Assembly (NCBI GenBank): GCA_009693435.1
Contig: SHXF01000001.1
Location: 124,001 to 188,000, forward strand
DNA: 64,000 bases
Direction: 5' to 3'
From: Betaproteobacteria bacterium
Lineage (GTDB): Bacteria; Pseudomonadota; Gammaproteobacteria; Burkholderiales; SG8-39
The translations under genes and the position numbers were made by a program. How positions within the stretch are numbered: position 1 is the stretch's first letter; every line of letters begins with the position of its first letter. The notes beneath the pieces were generated by a model. The model did not search any database. It saw only the letters and a list, made by a program, of their open reading frames with translations, and was not told the DNA's origin. Below are positions 24,677 to 33,187 of this stretch, in pieces.

Positions 24677-26134
24677 ATGCGCTACATCAGCACCCGTGGC
24701 GGCGGCACGCCGCAGCGTTTCACCGACATCCTGCTGGAAGGCCTGGCGCCGGACGGCGGGCTGTACCTGCCCGAGAGCTATCCTCAAATCAGTTCGGCCG
24801 AGCTGGCCGAATGGCGCTCCCTGGATTATCGCGGGCTCGCATTCGAGATCCTGTCGCGCTTCGTGGACGACATTCCCCGCGCCGACCTGAAAGGCATCAT
24901 CGAACGTGCCTATACGGCCAAGGCGTTCGGGTCTGACAACATCACGCCACTGAAACAACTCGAACCCGGCCTGTACCTGCTGCAGTTGTCCAACGGCCCC
25001 ACGCTGGCTTTCAAGGACGTGGCGCTTCAATTGCTTGGCGAGTTGTTCGAGTACGAACTCGGGCGGCGCGGGGAAACCCTCAATGTGCTGGGCGCCACCT
25101 CCGGCGATACCGGATCGGCCGCGGAGTACGCAATGCGCGGCAAGAAAAACGTGCGGGTATTCATGCTCTCGCCGTACGGCCGCATGAGTCCTTTTCAGGC
25201 TGCGCAGATGTATTCGCTGGCCGACCCGAATATCTTCAATATCGGCGTGCGCGGGCTTTTCGACGATTGCCAGGATCTGGTCAAGGGCGTGTCGGCGGAC
25301 CTGCAGTTCAAGGCCGCGCACCGCATCGGAACGGTGAATTCGATCAACTGGGCGCGCCTGCTGGCGCAAGTGGTCTATTACTTCAAGGGGTATCTTGAGG
25401 CCACAGGGACGGAAGCAGGGACGGAAGCAGGGGCGGAAGCGGCGGCGGGAAGCAACGCCGGGCACCCCGCGACAGTGTCATTCTCCGTCCCGACCGGGAA
25501 TTTTGGGGATATCGCCGCCGGGCACATTGCCCGGCAGATGGGATTGCCTATCCGCAAGCTGATCGTCGCAACCAACGAGAATAATGTGCTGGACGAATTT
25601 TTCCGCACCGGTATCTATCGTGCGCGCAAGGCGGACGAGGTGTTCCAGACCTCCAGCCCCTCGATGGACATATCCAAGGCGTCCAATTTCGAGCGCTACG
25701 TGTACGACCTGGTGGGACGCGACCCGCTGCGGGTCGGTGAATTGTGGGGGAAGCTGGATGGCGCAGGGCAGTTCGACCTGTCCGGGTCGCCTTCGTTCGC
25801 TCGCGTGGGGGAAACCGGATTTGTCTCCGGCTACAGCACCCACGCCGAACGGCTGGATACCATACGCATGGCATACGCCAGGTACCGCTATATCATCGAC
25901 ACACATACTGCGGACGGCGTTCGCGTTGGACTGAAGTTTCGCGAACCGGGGGTGCCCCTGGTGTGCCTCGAAACCGCACAGGCGGTAAAATTCGAGGCGA
26001 CGATACGCGAGGCGCTGGGAAGGGATCCCGACAGGCCCCCGGGTTTCAAAGGCATCGAAGGGCTGCCGCAGCGATGCGAAATCATGGATCCCGATCTGGC
26101 CGCCGTGAAGCGTTTCATCGAACAGAGAACATGA
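24677..26134 (+). CDS. thrC: Threonine synthase
   Basis: A 485-residue PLP enzyme converting O-phosphohomoserine to threonine. MRYISTRGG at the start, the PLP Lys in PTLAFKDVAL, and TSGDTGSAAEYAMRGKKNVRVF are conserved. After VYYFKGYLEAT (near residue 240) there is an extra low-complexity stretch of Gly-Thr/Ala-Glu-Ala units before VSFSVPTGNFGD. The insertion is encoded by a 12-bp tandem repeat and falls in a surface loop by family alignment, so activity is probably kept. The stop overlaps the next start (ATGA). Confidence 0.95.
   Translation: MRYISTRGGGTPQRFTDILLEGLAPDGGLYLPESYPQISSAELAEWRSLDYRGLAFEILSRFVDDIPRADLKGIIERAYTAKAFGSDNITPLKQLEPGLYLLQLSNGPTLAFKDVALQLLGELFEYELGRRGETLNVLGATSGDTGSAAEYAMRGKKNVRVFMLSPYGRMSPFQAAQMYSLADPNIFNIGVRGLFDDCQDLVKGVSADLQFKAAHRIGTVNSINWARLLAQVVYYFKGYLEATGTEAGTEAGAEAAAGSNAGHPATVSFSVPTGNFGDIAAGHIARQMGLPIRKLIVATNENNVLDEFFRTGIYRARKADEVFQTSSPSMDISKASNFERYVYDLVGRDPLRVGELWGKLDGAGQFDLSGSPSFARVGETGFVSGYSTHAERLDTIRMAYARYRYIIDTHTADGVRVGLKFREPGVPLVCLETAQAVKFEATIREALGRDPDRPPGFKGIEGLPQRCEIMDPDLAAVKRFIEQRT
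25406..25441 (+). repeat. 12-bp tandem repeat, 3 copies, inside thrC
   Basis: Two identical GGGACGGAAGCA units and one variant GGGGCGGAAGCG, in frame, coding for Gly-Thr/Ala-Glu-Ala. They lie at a length-variable loop between VYYFKGYLEAT and the SVPTGNFG motif. Confidence 0.9.
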
Positions 26135-26517
26135 TGGCCAAGACACTTGCTACCGAAAAAAATGTGCTGGGCGGCGAATTGCTGGCCTGCAGCTACGATC
26201 CGCTCACCGGCTATTTTCGCGACGGCTGCTGCGCAACGCGCGATGCCGACGGGGTGGCGCATCTGGTATGCATCAAAGCCACGGCGGATTTCCTGAAATT
26301 TAGCCGCGCGCGCGGCAACGATCTCACCACTCCCAGGCCGGAATTCCGCTTCCATGGCCTCAAACCGGGGGATCGTTGGTGTCTGCATGTGCTGCGCTGG
26401 GTCGAAGCGTATGAAGCCGGGATGGCGCCGAACGTGATCCTTGCCGCGACCCATGAAAACGCGCTGCGCTACGTCGACCGCGATGCGCTGAACGCGCATG
26501 CGCTCGACATGCACTGA
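26131..26517 (+). CDS. DUF2237 family protein
   Basis: A 128-residue protein of DUF2237, with family stretches NVLGGELLACSYDPLTGYFRDG and GDRWCLHVLRWVEAYEAG and a closing NVILAATHENALRYV. Function unknown; several Cys and acidic residues are conserved. It starts at ATG 26131 (or 26134), overlapping the thrC stop, so it is the last gene of the alaC-thrC run. It converges on leuA. Confidence 0.88.
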   Translation: MMAKTLATEKNVLGGELLACSYDPLTGYFRDGCCATRDADGVAHLVCIKATADFLKFSRARGNDLTTPRPEFRFHGLKPGDRWCLHVLRWVEAYEAGMAPNVILAATHENALRYVDRDALNAHALDMH

Positions 26518-26568
26518 CAACTCGCGCGCCGCGGGTCATCGCCGCTTGCCTGTCGAGCCTTGAATTCG

Positions 26569-26621
26569 TAGCGTGCGCCATGCGCACGAATCGTTGAGAA
26601 TCGTGCGCACGGCGCACCCTA
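26569..26621. repeat. REP/BIME-like inverted repeat between convergent genes
   Basis: Two arms of about 21 bp, 26569-26589 and 26601-26621, form an inverted repeat with consensus TAGSGTGCGCCRTGCGCACGA. Each arm is itself nearly palindromic (GTGCGC/GCGCAC). The pair sits in the 132-base gap between DUF2237 and leuA. It looks like a bacterial interspersed palindromic element and might act as a bidirectional transcript end, although there is no T-tract. Confidence 0.7.
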
Positions 26622-26649
26622 GCGATGGTTCCAATGTGCCTCGCTGGTA

Positions 26650-28359
26650 TCAGGCTGCAGCAATGGTATCCGGCACGACATCGAAAAATGCGGCCTGCTG
26701 TGCATCAGGCAACCGCCGGCAGGCGCGGTTCAGCCCGCTGATCACCGCCAGCACCGAAGCGGTGATGATGTTGGGATGCATGCCCACGCCGAATACTACG
26801 CCCGGCAAGCCGTCGGTCGCGATTTCGGCAAAGGCCACTGCAGTCGCGTCCGAGCCCTGGCCCATGGCCCGTTCCTCGTAACTTTGCAGGCGCGCCGGCG
26901 TGCGCAGCGCGTGCAGCAGTGCGTCGATGGGGCCGTTGCCTTCGCCGCTCAAGGTCATCTCGCTGCCGAACAGTCTCGCCGTCAGCGCGATCCCCTGGCT
27001 GGCGCCGCGTTCGTACAGGTGATGCGACCGATACTCGACTGGCTGGTTCGCCTCGAAGTACTCACTCGAAAACAGCCGCCAGATGTCCGCGGCGCTTGCT
27101 TCCTGACCGGTCGAATCGGTCATCTTCTGCACCGCTGCGCTGAATTCCACCTGCAGCCGGCGCGGCATCGCGAGGCCGTACTCGGCTTCGAGCAGGTAGG
27201 AGACGCCGCCTTTTCCGGATTGGCTGTTGACGCGGATGAGGGAGTCGTACGTTCGTCCCACGTCGGCCGGGTCGATGGGCAGATAGGGCACTTCCCAGAG
27301 CGCGTCCGGTGCCTGGGCTGCGAGGCCTTTCTTGATGGCGTCCTGGTGCGAACCGGAAAACGCGGTGAAGACCAGATCGCCCACATACGGATGACGCGGA
27401 TGGATGGGCAACTGGTTGCAGTACTCCACGGTGCGCGCGACGTCGTTGATTTTCGAGAAATCAAGGCCGGGATGGATGCCCTGCGTGTACAGGTTGAGGG
27501 CGAGGGTGACGATATCGACGTTGCCGGTCCGCTCGCCGTTGCCGAACAGGCACCCCTCTACCCGGTCCACGCCTGCCAGCAAAGCCATTTCCGCCGCCGC
27601 CACCGCGGTGCCGCGATCGTTATGCGGATGGATGCTTAGGACCACCGCATTGCGCCGCGCGAGGCGACGGTGCATCCACTCGATCTGATCGGCGTAAATG
27701 TTCGGCGTCGACAGTTCCACCGTGGCGGGCAGGTTGATGACCGCTTTGAGTTGCGGCGTCGGTTGCCATACGTCCAGCACCGCATCGCAGATCTCGCAGG
27801 CGAATTCCAGTTCCGTGCCGGTGAACGTTTCGGGGCTGTATTCAAGGCGCCACTCTGTTTCGGGCCGGGCGTCGGCCAGCATTCTGATAAACCGCGTGCT
27901 TTCCACGGCCACGGCTTTCACCCCTGCTTTGTCGAGTCCGAACACGATGCGCCGGAAGTTCGGCGAGGTGGCGTTGTACAGATGGACGAGGGCGCGGCGC
28001 GCGCCGCGCACCGATTCCATGGTGCGTTCGATGAGGGGTTCGCGCGCCTGCGTCAGGACTTCTATGGTGACGTCATCGGGAATGTGGCCACCTTCGATCA
28101 GGGTGCGCACGAACGCGTACTCCGTCTCGGACGCCGAAGGAAATCCCACCTCGATTTCCTTGAAGCCGATCTCCACCAGCATCTTGAACATGCGCATCTT
28201 GCGCTCGACGTTCATTGGCTCGAACAGCGCCTGGTTGCCGTCGCGCAGGTCGGTGCTCATCCAGATCGGCGGCTGGGTGATTGTTTTGCCCGGCCAGGTG
28301 CGATCGGCAAGAGCTATGGGCTGGCATGGATGGTATTTGGAAGCGGGCTGTTTCAACAT
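26650..28359 (-). CDS. leuA: 2-isopropylmalate synthase (form II)
   Basis: A 569-residue enzyme condensing acetyl-CoA with 2-ketoisovalerate, first step of leucine synthesis. The HMGL-like barrel holds [11 protein letters not shown] (metal Asp), ESTRFI, and [16 protein letters not shown] (metal His pair). A C-terminal regulatory domain, about residues 430-569, is the allosteric leucine site. Start ATG 28359 ([11 protein letters not shown]) has CGGAGA upstream. A leucine-rich leader peptide lies 83 bases upstream, indicating attenuation by leucyl-tRNA supply. Confidence 0.96.
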   Translation of the reverse strand: MLKQPASKYHPCQPIALADRTWPGKTITQPPIWMSTDLRDGNQALFEPMNVERKMRMFKMLVEIGFKEIEVGFPSASETEYAFVRTLIEGGHIPDDVTIEVLTQAREPLIERTMESVRGARRALVHLYNATSPNFRRIVFGLDKAGVKAVAVESTRFIRMLADARPETEWRLEYSPETFTGTELEFACEICDAVLDVWQPTPQLKAVINLPATVELSTPNIYADQIEWMHRRLARRNAVVLSIHPHNDRGTAVAAAEMALLAGVDRVEGCLFGNGERTGNVDIVTLALNLYTQGIHPGLDFSKINDVARTVEYCNQLPIHPRHPYVGDLVFTAFSGSHQDAIKKGLAAQAPDALWEVPYLPIDPADVGRTYDSLIRVNSQSGKGGVSYLLEAEYGLAMPRRLQVEFSAAVQKMTDSTGQEASAADIWRLFSSEYFEANQPVEYRSHHLYERGASQGIALTARLFGSEMTLSGEGNGPIDALLHALRTPARLQSYEERAMGQGSDATAVAFAEIATDGLPGVVFGVGMHPNIITASVLAVISGLNRACRRLPDAQQAAFFDVVPDTIAAA

Positions 28360-28441
28360 GGCGAGTCTCCGGATGAGCGTGCAAATGCGCTTTTCCCCGC
28401 TTGGGGCGGGGGTCAAAAACCAACAGGAGGGGGAGGGGGAT

Positions 28442-28522
28442 TTATGCGCTGGGGGCGCGCAGCAGCAGTCCCAGCCCGAGCGGGCTCGTCAGAGAGTGAC
28501 GAAGGGTCTGCTGATGAATCAT
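28442..28522 (-). CDS. leuA leader peptide (26 residues, 7 Leu)
   Basis: A short frame starting [10 protein letters not shown] and ending with Leu15-Gly-Leu-Gly-Leu-Leu-Leu21 then RAPSA and TAA. Seven of 26 codons are Leu, five of them in a seven-codon cluster, as in leucine-operon leaders. The Leu-codon region can pair with the segment just downstream (GCTGGG with CCCAGC), the kind of structure a stalled ribosome would change. A second small hairpin (CCCCGC/GCGGGG) lies just before the leuA ribosome-binding site. No classical hairpin plus T-tract terminator is evident, so the mechanism may act on leuA translation. No gene or other signal is seen in the remaining 28558-28676. Confidence 0.72.
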   Translation of the reverse strand: MIHQQTLRHSLTSPLGLGLLLRAPSA

Positions 28523-28528
28523 GGACGC

Positions 28529-28557
28529 AATCTAGTGGACATGAGGCAGCTTGTCAA
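28529..28557 (-). promoter_or_regulatory. Promoter of the leuA leader transcript
   Basis: Minus-strand consensus -35 TTGACA (28557-28552), a 17-bp spacer and -10 TAGATT (28534-28529). The leader ATG begins 6 bases after the -10 (at 28522), so initiation at the normal distance puts the A of ATG at or next to +1. No Shine-Dalgarno could then exist, and none is seen. Confidence 0.7.
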
Positions 28558-28676
28558 GCTTGTTCACCGTGTGTTCACGAGCGGCTGCGCTTAGCGGCGG
28601 CGCGCTCGTCCCGGTGCCGGCGCGCTGGGTGCGCCGGAGAAGGGAGTAGCCGACAATTCACTGAAGCTTTCGGGAT

Positions 28677-29753
28677 TCATACTCCATCGGGCGGAAATGC
28701 CACGAAGCACTTCGTAGCCTGAAAAATATAGGTCTCGATATAGTCCAGCACAACCGGTTTGCGCTTGATCTCCGCCATCGCGCCCGCGAGCACCATCCAG
28801 TTCAGCATTTCGTGCTGCCCGGCGCGTTCCAGTTGCGCGGTGCCGAGGCGCCGCCACGATTCATAGTCGCCCTGCCTGAACGCCTCGAACAGCACCCGGT
28901 CCGAGTCCAGGTCGGGGATGACATAGCCGGTGTTGCTTGAGAGGAAGGAGTGCGACCAGCTCGAGGTCGCCATCAGGACGACCCGGTAGGGGCTGGCGGC
29001 TGCAACCTGCGCCAGTTTGGCGCCCACTTCCATGCACAGCGAGGGTGGCGGCGAGGGCGGATCGGGGGGGCCGTCTTTGCGCACGTCTTCGAACAGATGC
29101 GCAAAAGCGCCCCGCGACGTCATCACGCTGCTGCCGTAACAGTTCACGTGAAATGGAATGACCGGGTGCGGGAAGCCACGGCGGTCGTAATCCAGGTAAA
29201 GGATGGTGTTGGTGAAAGAATGACCCAGCACCGGCTCGTGCAGCGTCTTGTAGGCATAGGGCATGGCTACGCCGCGTTCCAGCAGGCCTGTCGTCAGCAA
29301 TTTGGCTGCATCCCGATGGCCGTGCAGGCGCAAGGTCCAGTCGCTAGTCTCTCCCCACACGTTCTGCCGGCCGCTGTTCATGCCGTGTGCCCAGGGGTGG
29401 GAATCGAAGTCTTCATCCAGCCCGAATACGCAGAACGGGGGGATGATGTCTTCCTTGAAATTCTCGTACTGGTCGTCGCCGAATATCACCACCACATCAG
29501 GGGCGAACTCATCGATCATCTGCCGCTGCCTGCGGAAGCTTTCCAGCTGCCGCGCGCGGTGCGCCCGCGCAGCCGCTATCCCTTCGTCCGCACCGAACTC
29601 GGCCAGCATTTTCGCGGGCCAGTTGGCGCGGTCTCTGTAACGGTGATCGGCATTGGGGGCGGACGCGAGTTTCAGGAAAAAACCCACCATCTGCTCGTCC
29701 GGCCCCACCAGGGGCGGCGCGTGCGTTGTTCCTATGCCCAGTATCTCTGCCAT
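28677..29753 (-). CDS. Class III extradiol ring-cleavage dioxygenase (LigB superfamily)
   Basis: A 358-residue protein of the LigB/protocatechuate 4,5-dioxygenase beta superfamily. It starts MAEILGIGTTHAPPLVG with His11 as a likely iron ligand, followed by DEFAPDVVVIFGDDQYENF and ATSSWSHSFL with further His candidates. It would open a catechol-type ring with non-haem Fe(II). The exact substrate is unknown. It diverges from SnoaL-like and FAH-family genes, which fits a small aromatic-catabolic cluster. The last 15 residues lie near the leuA leader promoter. Confidence 0.87.
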   Translation of the reverse strand: MAEILGIGTTHAPPLVGPDEQMVGFFLKLASAPNADHRYRDRANWPAKMLAEFGADEGIAAARAHRARQLESFRRQRQMIDEFAPDVVVIFGDDQYENFKEDIIPPFCVFGLDEDFDSHPWAHGMNSGRQNVWGETSDWTLRLHGHRDAAKLLTTGLLERGVAMPYAYKTLHEPVLGHSFTNTILYLDYDRRGFPHPVIPFHVNCYGSSVMTSRGAFAHLFEDVRKDGPPDPPSPPPSLCMEVGAKLAQVAAASPYRVVLMATSSWSHSFLSSNTGYVIPDLDSDRVLFEAFRQGDYESWRRLGTAQLERAGQHEMLNWMVLAGAMAEIKRKPVVLDYIETYIFQATKCFVAFPPDGV

Positions 29754-29918
29754 GCAACACTCCTGTTCCGGATCAGACTATGTGAAAAGACCAGCCTTCG
29801 AATCATGCCACGATTGGGAGCACGCAGCAGGCAACATGCGTCCGGTCGTCCTCACGATCGCTTATGATGCTCGTCCGGTTACTTCGGACCCTATCCCGAC
29901 CTATGGAGAGCGCAAGAC

Positions 29919-30353
29919 ATGGACACGATCCAAAGACAGGCAATCGAGGCCGAATGCAGGAATCTGTTCCTTGCATTCGGTCGTAATCTGGATGACCACA
30001 ACGGCGAGGCCGCCGGAAAGTTGTTTGCGCCGGACGCCGTATGGGACCGCCAGGGCGTTCTGGTAAAAGGCCCCGCGGCCGTAAGCGCGGTCATTGCCGG
30101 GATGTCTCCGAACCGGATGATGCGGCACATTTTCACCAACCAGGTGATCGATGTGATCGACGAGGACCACGCCGAAGGGCGGGCGTATTACATGGTCTAC
30201 CTGCACGACAGCACCGGGCCGGAGGACGAAAAACTGCCGCGACCGCTGACTGGCCCGGAGCGGATCGGCGACTATCTCAACAAGTTCGTGCGCACGCCCG
30301 CCGGCTGGCGGATCTCCTACAATAGTCCGAGGCGAATATTTGCCGCGCGTTAG
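29919..30353 (+). CDS. SnoaL-like/NTF2-fold protein
   Basis: A 144-residue protein of the NTF2-like (SnoaL_4/DUF4440) class, with the pattern RNLFLAFGRNLDDHNGEAAGKLFAPDAVWDRQG and a C-terminal TPAGWRISYNSPRRIF. The fold serves as small-subunit, isomerase or hydratase in many aromatic pathways, and the active role cannot be assigned. It starts at 29919 with GGAG upstream. The FAH gene follows after 39 bases. Confidence 0.82.
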   Translation: MDTIQRQAIEAECRNLFLAFGRNLDDHNGEAAGKLFAPDAVWDRQGVLVKGPAAVSAVIAGMSPNRMMRHIFTNQVIDVIDEDHAEGRAYYMVYLHDSTGPEDEKLPRPLTGPERIGDYLNKFVRTPAGWRISYNSPRRIFAAR

Positions 30354-30392
30354 CCCCTGCAGTATCGAAAACACTTGCAAAGGAGCGAATAG

Positions 30393-31175
30393 ATGATCTG
30401 GTGCCGTTTTCAGGCTGGAGGCAAGGTCAGTTACGGAATCGTCGAAGGCGACACCGTAATCGCGGTGGACGGAAGCCCGTTCGGCGATCATGTCCGCACT
30501 TCGAACAAGCTGCCATTGAGCGCCGTGAAGCTGCTGGTGCCTGTCATACCCGGCACGTTCTACTGCGCAGGCGTGAACTACCGCGACCACGTGCGGAAAT
30601 TTGCGGAACTGGCCGGAGAGCAGCCGAAGTACCCGCCCAAGGCCGACATCGGCTATCGTGCCAACAACGCCCTCATCGCCCACGAGGAAAACATCGTCAA
30701 GCCGAGGGACGCCGGAGAGCTGTTCCAGTACGAGGGTGAACTGGTGGCGGTGTTCGGCAAGCAGGCGAAACACGTTTCCAAGGAGCAGGCCCTGGACTGC
30801 GTGCTGGGATGGACGATAGGCAACGACGTGAGCGAGCGCACCTGGCAGAAGGCCGACAGGACCATGTGGCGCAGCAAGAACGCCGACACCTTCAAGCCTA
30901 TGGGCCCGTGGATCGTGACCGGACTGCACCCGAAGGACATGAAGACCACGATCCGTCTGAACGGCAAGGTGGTGGACAGCTTCGAGACCGGCAACATGAT
31001 CTTCGATGCGGCCGACTTCATCAGCGAGACCTCCCGCTACAACACGTTTTATCCGGGGGATGTGATGTGGCTGGGAACCGATGGAATGCCCCAGAACATG
31101 AAGCCTGGCGACACGATAGAGGTCGAAATTTCCGGCATCGGTGTGCTGCGCAATTACGTGGTGGCGGAGGCGTGA
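30393..31175 (+). CDS. Fumarylacetoacetate hydrolase family protein
   Basis: A 260-residue FAH-family hydrolase/decarboxylase. Metal ligands are visible as Glu114 and Glu116 (FQYEGELVAVFGK) and Asp145 (GNDVSER). FYCAGVNYRDHV starts the catalytic domain, and GDTIEVEISGIGVLRN closes it. Relatives hydrolyse 2-oxo ring-cleavage products or decarboxylate oxaloacetate. With the divergent extradiol dioxygenase it suggests ring cleavage followed by C-C hydrolysis. Start ATG 30393 has AAGGAG about 8 bases upstream. Confidence 0.9.
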   Translation: MIWCRFQAGGKVSYGIVEGDTVIAVDGSPFGDHVRTSNKLPLSAVKLLVPVIPGTFYCAGVNYRDHVRKFAELAGEQPKYPPKADIGYRANNALIAHEENIVKPRDAGELFQYEGELVAVFGKQAKHVSKEQALDCVLGWTIGNDVSERTWQKADRTMWRSKNADTFKPMGPWIVTGLHPKDMKTTIRLNGKVVDSFETGNMIFDAADFISETSRYNTFYPGDVMWLGTDGMPQNMKPGDTIEVEISGIGVLRNYVVAEA

Positions 31176-31446
31176 TTCTCGCAGATGAACGCGGGCGCCG
31201 CACTGACCCGAGATGGAATATCGGCCAGCGCGACGGCTGAAAAAGGCGTTGCCGGCGACGCCAGTGTTTCGCACCCGTGCCGCCAGGGGCGTTGAGCTGT
31301 GCGCGCACGGCCAGGACAGACATTGACGAAGGCCGGCAATGTCAGCGGAGCAGATCGTTCCGGGATGGGGCATGCAGTACAACCACTACAGCGCACAAGC
31401 GCGTAGAATCCGCCCCTTTTCCGCAATTTCCTTCAGGTAATCCGTC

Positions 31447-33063
31447 TTGATCGTCACCTCCGGCGTCACCCTGCAATTCGGTGCAAAACCGCTGTTCGAA
31501 AACGTGTCCGTCCGATTCGGCGATGGCTACCGCTATGGCCTGATTGGTGCCAACGGCTCGGGCAAATCCACCTTTATGAAGATCCTGGGGGGGGACCTCG
31601 AGTCGAGCGCCGGATCGGTCACGGTCGGCCCACATGAGCGAATCGGCAAGCTGCGCCAGGATCAATTCGCCCATGAGAATGAACGTGTCCTCGACGTGGT
31701 GATGATGGGTCACGTCGAGATGTGGCAGGCGGCGCGCGAGCGCGACGCCATCTATGCCGATCCCGAATCCGGCGACGACGACTACATGCGTGCAGCCGAT
31801 CTGGAGGCGAAATTCGCCGAGTACGGCGGCTACAGCGCCGAATCACGGGCAGGCGAACTGCTCCTGGGGGCGGGCATTCCGGTATCGCAGCACCAGGGGC
31901 CGATGAGCGAGGTCGCGCCGGGCTGGAAACTGCGGGTGTTGCTCGCACAGGCGCTGTTTTCCGATCCCGACACCCTGTTGCTGGACGAGCCGACCAACAA
32001 TCTCGACATCAATTCCATCCGCTGGCTGGAGGACGTCCTGAACCAGCGCGCCAGCACCATGGTGATCATCTCCCACGACCGGCATTTCCTGAACAGCGTC
32101 TGCACCCACATGGCGGACCTGGACTACCGCCAGCTGCGCGTGTATTCGGGCGATTACGACGATTACATGGAAGCCTCCACCCTGGCACGCCAGCAACTCG
32201 CCTCGGCGAACAGCAAGGCTAAGGACCGGATTGCCGACCTGGAGACCTTCGTTCGCCGTTTCCGCGCGCACAAGGCGAAGGCAAGGCAGGCGACTTCGCG
32301 CATGAAGCAGATCGAAAAACTGAAAGTGGAGGACGTCAAACCCTCGAGCCGCCAGTATCCGTATATCCGTTTCGAGATAGATGAGCAGGAAAAGCTGCAC
32401 CGGTTCGCGGTGACGGTGGAGCGGTTGTCGAAGTCCTACGACCGGCCGGTCATCGCGAATTTCAACATTGCCATCGAAGCGGGGGAGAAGGTCGCCATCC
32501 TGGGCCCCAACGGCGTCGGCAAAACCACGTTGCTGAGATGCCTGTGGGGCGACCTGAAAGCCGATGCAGGAACGGTCAAGTGGACCGACAAGGCCAGGCT
32601 GGGCTACTGCGCCGCGGATCACACCGAAGACTTTGCCGACGGCGCCAGCCTGACGGAATGGATGGGCCAGTGGCGGCGCGCCGGCGATGATGACCAGAAG
32701 GTGCGTTCGGTGCTCGGGCGCCTGCTGTTTTCCGGGGACGAAGTGGCCAAGCCGGTGACGGTCATTTCAGGCGGCGAGCAGCGGCGCATGATCTTCGGCA
32801 AGCTCACCCTGGAAATGCCCAACGTGATGCTGATGGACGAGCCGACCAACCATCTGGACATGGAGTCGATCGAATCTCTGAACGCGGCCCTGGAGCGCTA
32901 CAAAGGCACGCTTATTTTCGTCTCACACGACAGGGAGTTCGTGTCCTCGCTCGCCAACCGCATCATCGAACTGAAGCCGTCGGCGACACCGGGTGGGGCA
33001 GCGGTGGTCGTCGATTTTCGCGGCAGTTACGACGAGTATCTGCTGAGCCAGGGAGTGGCGTAA
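31447..33063 (+). CDS. ybiT: ABC-F ATPase, YbiT type
   Basis: A 538-residue soluble protein with two ABC ATPase domains and no membrane part. Walker [10 protein letters not shown] and GPNGVGKTT. Walker [14 protein letters not shown] and [13 protein letters not shown]. Signatures: [19 protein letters not shown], diagnostic of YbiT, and SGGEQRRM. The charged linker between the domains (residues about 240-320) reaches the ribosomal P-site in ABC-F proteins, which resolve stalled translation. The start is TTG 31447, matching the family N-terminus, with a weak AGG upstream. The preceding 271 bases contain no gene. Confidence 0.92.
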   Translation: MIVTSGVTLQFGAKPLFENVSVRFGDGYRYGLIGANGSGKSTFMKILGGDLESSAGSVTVGPHERIGKLRQDQFAHENERVLDVVMMGHVEMWQAARERDAIYADPESGDDDYMRAADLEAKFAEYGGYSAESRAGELLLGAGIPVSQHQGPMSEVAPGWKLRVLLAQALFSDPDTLLLDEPTNNLDINSIRWLEDVLNQRASTMVIISHDRHFLNSVCTHMADLDYRQLRVYSGDYDDYMEASTLARQQLASANSKAKDRIADLETFVRRFRAHKAKARQATSRMKQIEKLKVEDVKPSSRQYPYIRFEIDEQEKLHRFAVTVERLSKSYDRPVIANFNIAIEAGEKVAILGPNGVGKTTLLRCLWGDLKADAGTVKWTDKARLGYCAADHTEDFADGASLTEWMGQWRRAGDDDQKVRSVLGRLLFSGDEVAKPVTVISGGEQRRMIFGKLTLEMPNVMLMDEPTNHLDMESIESLNAALERYKGTLIFVSHDREFVSSLANRIIELKPSATPGGAAVVVDFRGSYDEYLLSQGVA

Positions 33064-33187
33064 GGGCGCACGACAACGACGGAAGTATTGCGATGTGCGT
33101 TGCTGTTCGCTGCGCTCACCACCAACCTGTGGCGCCAACCTGCGGCGCCTGGCGGGGCGCCGATCTCATGGCAGGTTTCGTAGCGCG

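Noticed and set aside
23174..25465. 763-codon minus-strand frame opposite hom and thrC
   Set aside because: Antisense to two well-supported enzymes; no family motifs.
28383..28412. CCCCGC/GCGGGG hairpin as an attenuator terminator for leuA
   Set aside because: It is followed by A residues, not T, in the leuA direction; kept only as possible structure near the ribosome-binding site.
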